DNA of 64,000 nt, from the NCBI GenBank assembly GCA_965247735.1, contig CBDFHN010000002.1:2418001-2482000 (forward strand), read 5' to 3'. A model generated the notes under the pieces. The model was not told where the DNA came from. It did no database searches and saw only the letters and a program-made list of their open reading frames with translations. Source of the stretch: JAOXRU01 sp965247735 (GTDB taxonomy: Bacteria; Bacteroidota; Bacteroidia; Flavobacteriales; Flavobacteriaceae). A program made the position numbers and the translations under genes. The stretch's first letter is position 1. Every line of letters begins with the position of its first letter. Shown here piece by piece: positions 14,655 through 22,515 of the stretch.

Positions 14655-16796
14655 CTAAAACTTAATAGTAGCTCCTATTAAAAAATTGGTTCCTGCTTGC
14701 GGATAATACCCAGCCCCCTCTACAGTTGTTGTTTTTCCTGCAGTAGACCATGTATCATCATATGTATAGAAAAAACCATTAGACTCATACAACCTGTTAA
14801 ACACATTATTTACCAACCCTGTAAAGACTATTGACTTGAAAACAGAATTCATCTTTAATTCATATTGCACATTAAAATCACTAGTAAAATAATCACTTAA
14901 CTTTGACGAATCTGCATCTATATTCCCCATATACTGTTCTCCAACATATTTAGAAAGAAAAGACAAATTAAGCCCATCTAGAGGCATATAATTAATAACA
15001 TTTCCAAAAATAACATTAGGAGAAAAAGAAATATTTGTATCTCCTAAATTTGATAAAACACCATCTCTTTCGAAAAAATAGTCTTTGTTTTTATTGCTGC
15101 TTAATGTAATATTTGGACGTACACTAATTTTATTTGTTAGCTTCACAAGTACGTCAACTTCTAATCCTAACCTATAACTATCACCTATATTTTTTGCTAA
15201 AGGCGATCCTGTATCCTGACTTAAAGCACCGGTAAGCACTAATTGGTCTTTATAATTCATATAATACAAATTGGCATTAACTATTAGCGCTTGGCTTTGA
15301 TGTCTCCAACCCAATTCAATATCATGTAATCTTTCTGGCTTAATTGCTCCATTTTCGTAGTTATCTCTATTAGGCTCTCTATTTGCGACTGCATAAGAAG
15401 CATAAATACTATTGGCTTTCGAAAACATATAGGTAAGTCCAGCTTTAGGGTTAAAAAAGCTAAAAGTATCATCTACATCAGAAAACTCTCCTGTTGCCTC
15501 ATATACTACTCTTCTATATTGCAAATCTCCATATGCACTAAGCTCATCGCTTATCTTATAATCAGCTTTAGCATATAAACTAAGGTCTGATTTGTCACCA
15601 AAATAATCATAATACCGATCAGCTGGCTTAGAATTGCTTGCATACTGAGCCCAAATTACCTTTCCAAAATGATCTCCCTCATATTTATTATACGCACCAC
15701 CTAGCAAGAAATCTAGCCTGTTTTTCTTATAATTTACAGAAAAAGTAGTTCCATAAAAATCATTATCTAGCCATTTCCGACGAACCAAGTCTGTTTTATC
15801 AATGGTCTCTTCTCCAATTACTATTGGTGCAAAACCATAATCATCAAAGTCCTCCTCTTCTTTATACTGCTCATAATAGCCTTTTCCCCTAGTATAATGC
15901 ACTGCCAAATTTGAAGACCAGTTGGTATTCCATTTTTCGTTCCAATGCAATTGAAAATGATCTTGATTGTAATGATCTACTTGATTTTCATAAGTATACT
16001 CATTAAAAGTCCTGTCTTCTTTTAGTGTTTTAGCATCTACACCTGCCCAAGATTGATACGTTTCTTCAAAACCTCCAAAAACCAGCGCTTTAATTAACGT
16101 ATTGTCATCTACATAAGAGGCCTGAAGGAAATACGATTTTAAATCGGAACTAGCTCTATCTACGTAACCATCAGAACTAATCTTTGATAAAGAACCTGTT
16201 ACTTCAAAATGGTTATTTAACAAACCTGTACTATACTTTACCGTGTGTTTTCTAGTATTAAAACTCCCAAAAGAATTTGCTATCTCTCCTTGCGCTTCTC
16301 TGGAAACTGCATTAGTCAATAAGTTAAGACTAGCTCCAAAAGCACCAGCTCCATTTGTAGAGGTCCCTACTCCTCTCTGCAACTGAATACTCTCTACATT
16401 AGAGGCGAAATCTGGTAAATCTACCCAGAACGTCCCCATAGATTCGGTATCGTTATACGGAATACCGTTTATAGTAACATTTACTCTTGTTGCATCACTA
16501 CCACGAACCCTAATTCCTGTATATCCAATTCCTGCTCCAGCATCAGAAGTAGTTACTACTGATGGCATATAATTCATTAAAATTGGAATGTCCTGTCCTA
16601 AATTACGTTTGGCAAGTTGTGCTTTAGAAATATTAGAATGGGTTATTGGAGCTTGTGCTTTTACTCTTACCGAAGATACCAAAACCTCATCTAGAACAAC
16701 CTTTGTTCCTAATACGGTATCTTTTGCTTGTTCTTGTTGTGCTTGTGTAGTTACTACTACTGCCAACATCATTAAAAATGTGTAAATACTTTTCAT
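14655..16796 (-). CDS. TonB-dependent receptor, probable thiamine-compound importer
   Basis: Outer-membrane TonB-dependent receptor of 713 residues. Signal peptide (1-19, ending TTQAQ), a plug domain containing GIRVRGSDATRVNVTINGIP and VESIQLQRGVGTSTNGAGA, then a 22-strand-type barrel that ends in the expected aromatic residue (LIGATIKF). There is no carboxypeptidase-regulatory extension, unlike the other receptors here. A TPP riboswitch lies in its leader (16963-17052), so it is expected to be repressed by thiamine pyrophosphate and to import thiamine or a precursor; that substrate is inferred from regulation. Upstream on the same strand are a PnuC-family transporter and a NadR-like kinase. 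Confidence 0.9.
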   Translation of the reverse strand: MKSIYTFLMMLAVVVTTQAQQEQAKDTVLGTKVVLDEVLVSSVRVKAQAPITHSNISKAQLAKRNLGQDIPILMNYMPSVVTTSDAGAGIGYTGIRVRGSDATRVNVTINGIPYNDTESMGTFWVDLPDFASNVESIQLQRGVGTSTNGAGAFGASLNLLTNAVSREAQGEIANSFGSFNTRKHTVKYSTGLLNNHFEVTGSLSKISSDGYVDRASSDLKSYFLQASYVDDNTLIKALVFGGFEETYQSWAGVDAKTLKEDRTFNEYTYENQVDHYNQDHFQLHWNEKWNTNWSSNLAVHYTRGKGYYEQYKEEEDFDDYGFAPIVIGEETIDKTDLVRRKWLDNDFYGTTFSVNYKKNRLDFLLGGAYNKYEGDHFGKVIWAQYASNSKPADRYYDYFGDKSDLSLYAKADYKISDELSAYGDLQYRRVVYEATGEFSDVDDTFSFFNPKAGLTYMFSKANSIYASYAVANREPNRDNYENGAIKPERLHDIELGWRHQSQALIVNANLYYMNYKDQLVLTGALSQDTGSPLAKNIGDSYRLGLEVDVLVKLTNKISVRPNITLSSNKNKDYFFERDGVLSNLGDTNISFSPNVIFGNVINYMPLDGLNLSFLSKYVGEQYMGNIDADSSKLSDYFTSDFNVQYELKMNSVFKSIVFTGLVNNVFNRLYESNGFFYTYDDTWSTAGKTTTVEGAGYYPQAGTNFLIGATIKF

Positions 16797-16962
16797 TCAA
16801 GATTAAAATTCATGAATAAAAGGGGCAATTACTCTTAAGTTAACAATTTAAAAATATAAATAGAAGAAGAGATTGTATATAACCTAAGAAATCAAATTTG
16901 TCTAACAAATCTAAGCTCAGTTCTCAAAACAACTAATTACATTTAGTTTTACCAAATGACAA

Positions 16963-17052
16963 TTTCTGTCTTCCTTGGCAGCATTACCTGCCCAGGTTCA
17001 TTGGGTATTATCTCAGCCTAGGTTATAACAAACTTAAGCACCCCTTTGAGAT
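16963..17052 (-). ncRNA. TPP (thi-box) riboswitch
   Basis: Read on the minus strand the region has the diagnostic TPP aptamer blocks in the right order: GGGGTGC, a variable P3 arm, GCTGAGATAATACCC (the thi-box pyrimidine-sensor core), TGAACCTG, then GGTAATGCTGCC and AAGGAAG of the pyrophosphate-sensor arm. It lies just downstream of a promoter-like box and upstream of a TonB-dependent receptor. By established behaviour TPP binding turns expression off. End positions are approximate. Confidence 0.95.
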
Positions 17053-17058
17053 TGGCAG

Positions 17059-17066
17059 CAAAGTTA
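17059..17066 (-). promoter_or_regulatory. Candidate -7 box TAACTTTG for the riboswitch transcript
   Basis: Minus-strand TAACTTTG located 7 bp before the TPP aptamer, which puts the probable start of RNA at the aptamer's 5' edge. This spacing supports both calls. Confidence 0.6.
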
Positions 17067-17215
17067 CTTATTTTATAAATTAGAGCCCTAAAAAATGACT
17101 TATTTTAACTATTATTTTTTTGAAGATAAAAATCAGCAAAACACAATCTATATCAAAACAAATATCGAAATAATTCGTTTTTGATACTACTCAAAAAAGT
17201 GAAACTGTATTGTAA

Positions 17216-17347
17216 CTACTCTTTATTTTCAGCTTTTAAGTCATCATGAAAAATAGTTTCCATAATACCATCGTGAAAAATAGGTGCTTTAGTTTTTTTA
17301 TTAGATTCTAACTCTAATTTTTGGAAAGGATAAACAAACTTTTTCAT
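17216..17347 (-). CDS. Possible 43-residue hydrophilic microprotein
   Basis: Small frame from an ATG at 17347 to TAG at 17216, encoding 43 residues beginning MKKFVYPFQKLELE and ending DDLKAENKE; charged, without signal peptide or Cys. A TAACTTTG box (17364-17371) precedes the ATG by 16 bp and the intervening sequence is A/T-rich, as expected for a Bacteroidota start. It contains two similar halves, APIFHDGI and ETIFHDDL. It sits between the DUF4301 gene and the riboswitch. Coding status is unproven; I do not recognise the family. Confidence 0.5.
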   Translation of the reverse strand: MKKFVYPFQKLELESNKKTKAPIFHDGIMETIFHDDLKAENKE

Positions 17348-17363
17348 AGCAATTATTTTTACA

Positions 17364-17371
17364 CAAAGTTA
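17364..17371 (-). promoter_or_regulatory. Candidate -7 box TAACTTTG upstream of the 43-residue frame
   Basis: Exact TAnnTTTG on the minus strand, 16 bp upstream of the ATG at 17347. No convincing -33 TTG at the usual distance. Confidence 0.35.
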
Positions 17372-17486
17372 AAAAACAACTCCACTTTGGTGAATAATAA
17401 TCGATAAGTAGTAGATATTAGAGTTTATATCGCCAATGAGCAAAGACCTATGTTTTTTAAAGAATAAACAGGTATTACAACGAAAA

Positions 17487-19055
17487 TTAACTTTTTATTT
17501 CATTATCACAAACAACTATATGAGAGTCAGTTAGCAAATCATTTACTGTTTTCACAGGATTAAAGGTAAACAATGGAACAGCAACAAACACCGTATTCCA
17601 TTTTGCCATTGCTCCATTCCAAAGCCCAGGAAGCTCTAAAGCTTTTAACGCTTTTCCGTCTTTAGTTTTGTTTGAAATAAAGCCTTGACTTGAATCTACA
17701 AAATCCAAAAGGTTGTATTTTTCGCCTTTGTAATTTCTAACACCGCAAACCAAATCTACTGGATTAAAATGTGTAGCGTTAGAAAGAATATCAAGCTGTG
17801 TTTTTGATTCTTTATCAATTTGTGCAGTTTCTATGATCTGCAAATTTATTACCCCATTAGCATCTTCAACCCAAAAAGGACCACCACCAGGAGCGCCTTG
17901 GTTTTTAACCATTCCACAAATACGAATAGGTCTATTTAATTTTGTTGCTAGTACCTCTCTTTTTTGTGCTGTTGTCAATGTATTAAAATCTGATAAAAAA
18001 CTAACATTTAACTCTTCTGTTAAAAACAGTTTTATTGCATCTAAATCAATAGCATTGGAATTACTGTCTAACACCTTAGCATAGACAAATGCTTTTGCTT
18101 GCAACTTTACTAATTTTGCTGCAAGAATTTTTTTACTCTCCGCTATTTTTTCGAGGTATTGTTCTGCAACAATATTGTCTATATTTTTTATAAAAATAAT
18201 GTCTGCATCCAATTCGTTTAAATTCTCAATAAGTGCACCATGCCCGCTTGGTCTAAATAAAAGATCTCCAGATTTTTCTCTAAACAACTCGTTATTTGGA
18301 CGTACGGCAACAGTATCTGTCATTATTTTTTGATACGAATAACTTACCTCATAATCCACGCCTGTTTTTGCACTAACATCGGATTCAATTTTTGAAAACA
18401 ATGCCTCGAAATATGGCTTATGGATTTTAGATATTGTAAAATGTATTTTTGCTTTATTATTAGAGACACTATATTGTGCTGCCTCGTACAAATGTTCTTC
18501 AAAAGGAGTTCTACACCCTTGCTCATACCTATGAAACGGCAACAATCCTTTTGGCAAAAAGCCAAAATTGGTATATTGCTCTCCTATCATTTCTTCAACA
18601 AAAGCATACTTTCTTTTATCTTTAGAGAAATCAATAAAAGCTATATTTTTTTCTAACTTTTCTTTGATTTCTTTATAAAAAGGAAATTCTGTTACTCTTT
18701 CAAAAAAAGTCTTTGTAAAAACATCATCTGTTCTTTCTATATATGCATTAAAAGATTCATTTTCTGGATTAAACTCTTTTAAAAAAGCATATAATGCCTT
18801 AAACATTCGTGTAGCTGCACCGGAGGCTGGAACAAACTTCAACAGAGACAAGCTGTTTTTCTTCCGCTCAAAATCAATTAGTAAATCCTGCTCTTCTTTG
18901 GCAGTAAAAAACACAATTCCTTTACCAATAGTAGCAGATGATTTAAGTTTAACAAAAGGAATTCCTTCTTTAAAAGTTTTTACCTGAGTAACTATTTTTT
19001 CCTGAGTTATTCCTTTTTCTCCTAGTTGTGCTAGATCTTTAGTTGTTAGTTGCAT
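17487..19055 (-). CDS. DUF4301 family protein, nucleotidyltransferase-like
   Basis: Cytoplasmic protein of 522 residues of the Bacteroidota DUF4301 family, with no proven function that I know. The N-terminal third has FVPASGAATRMFKAL, which resembles the GGxGTR nucleotide-binding loop of sugar-1-phosphate nucleotidyltransferases, and the middle has FRPSGHGALIENLNEL followed by IIFIKNIDNIV, resembling the GHGG and DN segments of UDP-sugar pyrophosphorylases. A GT-A nucleotidyltransferase fold is therefore my inference. The start overlaps the end of the NadR-like gene by 17 bp, so the two are translationally linked. ATG at 19055. Confidence 0.75.
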   Translation of the reverse strand: MQLTTKDLAQLGEKGITQEKIVTQVKTFKEGIPFVKLKSSATIGKGIVFFTAKEEQDLLIDFERKKNSLSLLKFVPASGAATRMFKALYAFLKEFNPENESFNAYIERTDDVFTKTFFERVTEFPFYKEIKEKLEKNIAFIDFSKDKRKYAFVEEMIGEQYTNFGFLPKGLLPFHRYEQGCRTPFEEHLYEAAQYSVSNNKAKIHFTISKIHKPYFEALFSKIESDVSAKTGVDYEVSYSYQKIMTDTVAVRPNNELFREKSGDLLFRPSGHGALIENLNELDADIIFIKNIDNIVAEQYLEKIAESKKILAAKLVKLQAKAFVYAKVLDSNSNAIDLDAIKLFLTEELNVSFLSDFNTLTTAQKREVLATKLNRPIRICGMVKNQGAPGGGPFWVEDANGVINLQIIETAQIDKESKTQLDILSNATHFNPVDLVCGVRNYKGEKYNLLDFVDSSQGFISNKTKDGKALKALELPGLWNGAMAKWNTVFVAVPLFTFNPVKTVNDLLTDSHIVVCDNEIKS

Positions 19056-19617
19056 TATTTTCTAATAATTGATCTATATGTTGTATTGCTTTTTCCAAAC
19101 GTTCTTTTTTTCCACCGCTAAGCAATACATAGTTCCTGTTATACTTTTTAAGAGCATCTTCAAAATAATTAAACATCTCTTCTCGATGATTGGGTTTATC
19201 CCTTAAATCATCCATCTCCCATTTAACGTCTATATAGGTTAGAAAGTATATACTATATGTGTTTTTTATCGCATACTCTTCTAGAACTGGATCGCAAGTA
19301 CCCAAATAATAAGCCTCGGAATACACTTTTGTTTCTAACAAATCTGTATCACAAATTAAGACTTTGCTTGCTTTTTTTGCCAATTCATTTTCCAATTGCA
19401 TTTGTCCCTCTGCAATTGGTAATAAATCTTTTGGCTCACATGTTTTTCGTTCGTTATTCCATTTGTTTTGTAAAAATGCTCTCGCATATTCTGGCACCCA
19501 AACTGTATTATAATGTCTTGCCAGTTGCTCTGAGAGTGTAGTTTTCCCAGTAGATTCTGGTCCAAACAACACAACCTTTACGACTTCTGAAGGCTCTTGC
19601 CTAAATTTTTCTTCCAT
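19039..19617 (-). CDS. NadR-like P-loop kinase (ribosylnicotinamide-kinase type)
   Basis: A 192-residue ATP-binding protein matching the C-terminal kinase domain of NadR: P-loop GPESTGKTT (residues 19-27), then the YARAFLQN segment typical of NadR kinases and a CDTDLLETKVYSEAYY lid region. NadR's NMN adenylyltransferase domain and HTH are absent, so this is a stand-alone kinase. Its start overlaps the PnuC-family gene by 40 bp and its end overlaps DUF4301. With PnuC the textbook role would be phosphorylation of imported nicotinamide riboside; the nearby TPP riboswitch makes a thiamine-type substrate a real alternative. Confidence 0.8.
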   Translation of the reverse strand: MEEKFRQEPSEVVKVVLFGPESTGKTTLSEQLARHYNTVWVPEYARAFLQNKWNNERKTCEPKDLLPIAEGQMQLENELAKKASKVLICDTDLLETKVYSEAYYLGTCDPVLEEYAIKNTYSIYFLTYIDVKWEMDDLRDKPNHREEMFNYFEDALKKYNRNYVLLSGGKKERLEKAIQHIDQLLENNATNN

Positions 19618-20207
19618 ACAATATACCCTTGTATTGCTATTAGTAAAAATATAGTAAACTGAATCCCCGAGAACCCAAGTCCTTTAATAAAATATAATGG
19701 GACCGAAATGATATTCCCTGCAATCCAAAACAGCCAATGTTCTATCTTTTTATTAGCCATTAACCACATTGCAACAAAAAATATGCCAGTAGTAAACGTA
19801 TCAAAATAATCTGTAATTCTATCAAATCTATTAAAATACAAATAGACAATTACAACAAAAAGAGCGGTAACAATAAATATCCCTAGTGATTTTAGCCAAT
19901 CTTTTGAATTACATATAGTAACAGGAATAACAGCATCATCTACAAGTTTTGCCCAAATATACCAACCATAAATACTCATTATTGTATAATATATATTTAT
20001 AATAAGATCGCCATACAACGTAAACTGGTAACAGATATAAACATACAATGCAGTACTAATAATTCCTGTGGGATATACCCAAATACTTTCCTTTTTTGCA
20101 CACCAAACACTTGCTATTCCAAAAATAACAGCCAAAACCTCAATTATAATATTTGGTAAAGTTGCTTGTTGATAAGGTTCTAAAAAAAAATCTATAATAC
20201 TATTCAT
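19578..20207 (-). CDS. pnuC: PnuC-family vitamin/nucleoside transporter
   Basis: Inner-membrane protein of 209 residues with about seven hydrophobic helices, the conserved PnuC signature IYGWYIW (about residues 78-84) and WLMANKKIEHWLFWIAGN. PnuC proteins mediate facilitated diffusion of nicotinamide riboside, while close relatives PnuT carry thiamine and PnuX riboflavin. The gene overlaps the NadR-like kinase by 40 bp, which points to metabolic trapping of the substrate by phosphorylation. Because a TPP-riboswitch receptor lies downstream on the same strand, PnuT is possible; sequence alone does not separate them. Confidence 0.85.
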   Translation of the reverse strand: MNSIIDFFLEPYQQATLPNIIIEVLAVIFGIASVWCAKKESIWVYPTGIISTALYVYICYQFTLYGDLIINIYYTIMSIYGWYIWAKLVDDAVIPVTICNSKDWLKSLGIFIVTALFVVIVYLYFNRFDRITDYFDTFTTGIFFVAMWLMANKKIEHWLFWIAGNIISVPLYFIKGLGFSGIQFTIFLLIAIQGYIVWKKNLGKSLQKS

Positions 20208-20238
20208 CAGTCTTTTTAGGTGGTAACTACAAATTATA

Positions 20239-20880
20239 CTATTCTTTTAATGCAAAAGCACAGGTAAACTCTTCATCTTCTAACTCCATATACCTCACAT
20301 CAAAATCAGAAACATCACCTCTATAAGAAATCGTAGAAGACATTTCTCCTTTTTCTTCCAAAGAGAATTCATCTACATATATATGCTCTAAAAACAGTAA
20401 TCCAGGAGTAGCATATATCTTATACAGTGCTTCTTTTGCACACCATACTATTGTTAACTTACGAATAATTGCCTCCGTATTCGCTAAAGTTCGATACTCA
20501 TGAATAGGGGTAAACTTATGGGCAATCTTAGTGATTTTATCTCGCCTTTTTTCAATATCAATTCCTACTTCAATGCTATCGCTTATAATGATACCAGAAA
20601 AAATAAACGAATGTGTTATCGATATTTTTTTTCCATCCCTTAAATGCGGCTTTCCAGCTTCATCATAATACAACTCTTCAGCCGTATATCCTGCTTCTTT
20701 CAATAAATGTCGTACGCTCAAAAACCCTCTTCTATGCAATTCAGACTTCATATTCGAAAGCCTAGATTTGCAGCGTTCACTTAGCGTTATATTCTCCAAT
20801 AAAGTATCTTCATCCTCTTCTATCTTCCAAATGAGGACTTTAGTAGTATCAGAAACCGATATAGTTTTATAAAGAGCCAT
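20239..20880 (-). CDS. 4'-phosphopantetheinyl transferase superfamily protein
   Basis: A 213-residue enzyme that would move the phosphopantetheine arm of CoA onto an acyl or peptidyl carrier protein. It shows the Sfp-type double-domain layout and motifs: GKPHL near 76-80, ITHS (88-91), GIDIE with the Mg-binding acids (106-110) and WCAKEALYK (146-154). It is divergent from ahcY and lies 31 bp upstream of the PnuC gene on the same strand. The carrier partner is unknown; a single PPTase can serve fatty-acid ACP in Bacteroidota. Confidence 0.9.
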   Translation of the reverse strand: MALYKTISVSDTTKVLIWKIEEDEDTLLENITLSERCKSRLSNMKSELHRRGFLSVRHLLKEAGYTAEELYYDEAGKPHLRDGKKISITHSFIFSGIIISDSIEVGIDIEKRRDKITKIAHKFTPIHEYRTLANTEAIIRKLTIVWCAKEALYKIYATPGLLFLEHIYVDEFSLEEKGEMSSTISYRGDVSDFDVRYMELEDEEFTCAFALKE

Positions 20881-20901
20881 AAGATTTATAAAGTTATTAC
20901 T

Positions 20902-20909
20902 TATCTTTG
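20902..20909 (+). promoter_or_regulatory. Candidate -7 box TATCTTTG upstream of ahcY
   Basis: Exact TAnnTTTG match 70 bp before the ahcY ATG, in the divergent gap shared with the phosphopantetheinyl transferase gene. Confidence 0.5.
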
Positions 20910-20979
20910 CAGTCCGCTAATTGCAAAAACATAATCAATTGCGTACTGGTATTACAAAAATAAACAAATAAAAAACAAT

Positions 20980-22290
20980 ATGAGCACTAAAACTGTTCCT
21001 TACGTAACATACAAGGTAAAAGACATTAATCTTGCCGATTGGGGAAGAAAAGAAATTGAACTTGCTGAAGCAGAAATGCCAGGCTTAATGAGTCTTCGCG
21101 AAGAATACAAAAACGAACAACCTCTTAAAGGTGCTCGTATTGCAGGATGTTTGCATATGACTATCCAAACTGCTGTTCTTATAGAAACTTTATTAGCTCT
21201 TGGTGCTGAAGTTACCTGGAGTTCTTGCAATATATTCTCTACTCAAGACCAAGCGGCAGCGGCAATTGCAGCATCTGGAGTACAAGTTTATGCTTGGAAA
21301 GGACTTAATGAAGAAGAATTTGACTGGTGTATAGAACAAACACTTTTCTTTGGAGAAGATAGAAAACCACTAAACCTTATCTTAGATGATGGTGGAGACT
21401 TAACAAATATGGTTTTAGACAGATATCCAGAATTAGTTGCTGGAATTAATGGCTTGTCAGAAGAAACCACTACAGGTGTTCATCGTTTGTATGATAGAAT
21501 GAAAAACGGAACTTTACCAATGCCAGCCATTAACGTAAATGACTCTGTTACCAAATCTAAATTTGATAATAAATATGGCTGTAGAGAATCTGCAGTAGAT
21601 GCAATCCGTAGAGCAACAGATATTATGCTTGCTGGTAAGCGTGTTGTAGTTTGTGGATATGGAGATGTTGGTAAAGGTACTGCGGCTTCTTTTAAAGGTG
21701 CAGGAAGTATTGTTACTGTTACCGAAATTGACCCAATTTGTGCATTGCAAGCGGCAATGGACGGCTTTGAAGTAAAACGTTTAGAAACTGTTGTTGCCAA
21801 TGCAGATATTATTATTACAACAACTGGAAACAAAGATATTATTCAAGGGCGTCACTTCGAAGCAATGAAAGACAAAACTATTGTTTGTAATATTGGTCAT
21901 TTTGATAATGAAATTGATGTTGCATGGTTAAATACAAATCATGAGAAAATTGAAATCAAACCTCAAGTAGACAAATATGTTGTTAACGGTAAAGATATTA
22001 TTTTACTAGCAGAAGGTCGTTTGGTAAATTTAGGTTGTGCAACTGGTCATCCTAGTTTTGTAATGAGCAACTCATTCACCAACCAAACACTAGCACAAAT
22101 AGAGCTTTGGAACAATAGAGATAATTACAAAAATGAAGTATATATGCTTCCGAAATATCTAGACGAAAAAGTTGCTAAATTACACTTAGCAAAAGTAGGT
22201 GTTGAACTTACTGAGCTTCGTGAAGACCAAGCTGAATATATTGGTGTTACCGTAAAAGGCCCGTTTAAGCCAGAATACTACAGATACTAA
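20980..22290 (+). CDS. ahcY: Adenosylhomocysteinase
   Basis: NAD-dependent cytosolic enzyme splitting S-adenosylhomocysteine into adenosine and homocysteine, which relieves product inhibition of methyltransferases. The 436-residue protein has the substrate-binding core GCLHMTIQTAVLIETL and SSCNIFSTQDQAAAA, the Rossmann loop GYGDVGKGTAASFKG (around residue 225) and the C-terminal tail PFKPEYYRY that closes over NAD of the neighbouring subunit. ATG at 20980 after an A-rich leader. Ends with a strong terminator. Confidence 0.98.
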   Translation: MSTKTVPYVTYKVKDINLADWGRKEIELAEAEMPGLMSLREEYKNEQPLKGARIAGCLHMTIQTAVLIETLLALGAEVTWSSCNIFSTQDQAAAAIAASGVQVYAWKGLNEEEFDWCIEQTLFFGEDRKPLNLILDDGGDLTNMVLDRYPELVAGINGLSEETTTGVHRLYDRMKNGTLPMPAINVNDSVTKSKFDNKYGCRESAVDAIRRATDIMLAGKRVVVCGYGDVGKGTAASFKGAGSIVTVTEIDPICALQAAMDGFEVKRLETVVANADIIITTTGNKDIIQGRHFEAMKDKTIVCNIGHFDNEIDVAWLNTNHEKIEIKPQVDKYVVNGKDIILLAEGRLVNLGCATGHPSFVMSNSFTNQTLAQIELWNNRDNYKNEVYMLPKYLDEKVAKLHLAKVGVELTELREDQAEYIGVTVKGPFKPEYYRY

Positions 22291-22316
22291 ACATATCAGT
22301 ATCCAAAAAATACTAG

Positions 22317-22359
22317 AGCCTAAGTTTTGAGTATTACACTTAAAACTTAGGCTTTTTTT
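22317..22359 (+). terminator. Terminator of ahcY
   Basis: Perfect arms AGCCTAAGTTTT and AAAACTTAGGCT followed by seven T, 26 bp after the ahcY stop. Confidence 0.9.
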
Positions 22360-22515
22360 ATGTCATTATTATTAATTTTGCTGACCACAAATTTCCTGAA
22401 AAGATAACACATCCATAATGAGTAATTATTATCACACATTAGGGCTTTCCTAGATATAAACTTCTAATTGGCTGCACTTATACAAATTGGTAAATCAGAA
22501 AAAATCAAATTGTTT

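Larger units (their letters stand above)
16797..17215 (-). other. 419-bp leader region of the TonB receptor
   Basis: Contains the TAACTTTG promoter-like box (17059-17066), the TPP riboswitch (16963-17052) and about 165 nt of AT-rich expression platform before the receptor ATG. The platform has a small hairpin GACA/TGTC near 16960; no clear intrinsic terminator is visible, so control of translation initiation is more likely than attenuation. Confidence 0.6.

Noticed and set aside
21480..21833. Long frame antisense to ahcY
   Set aside because: Reading-frame shadow of a conserved gene; no signal peptide or motif.
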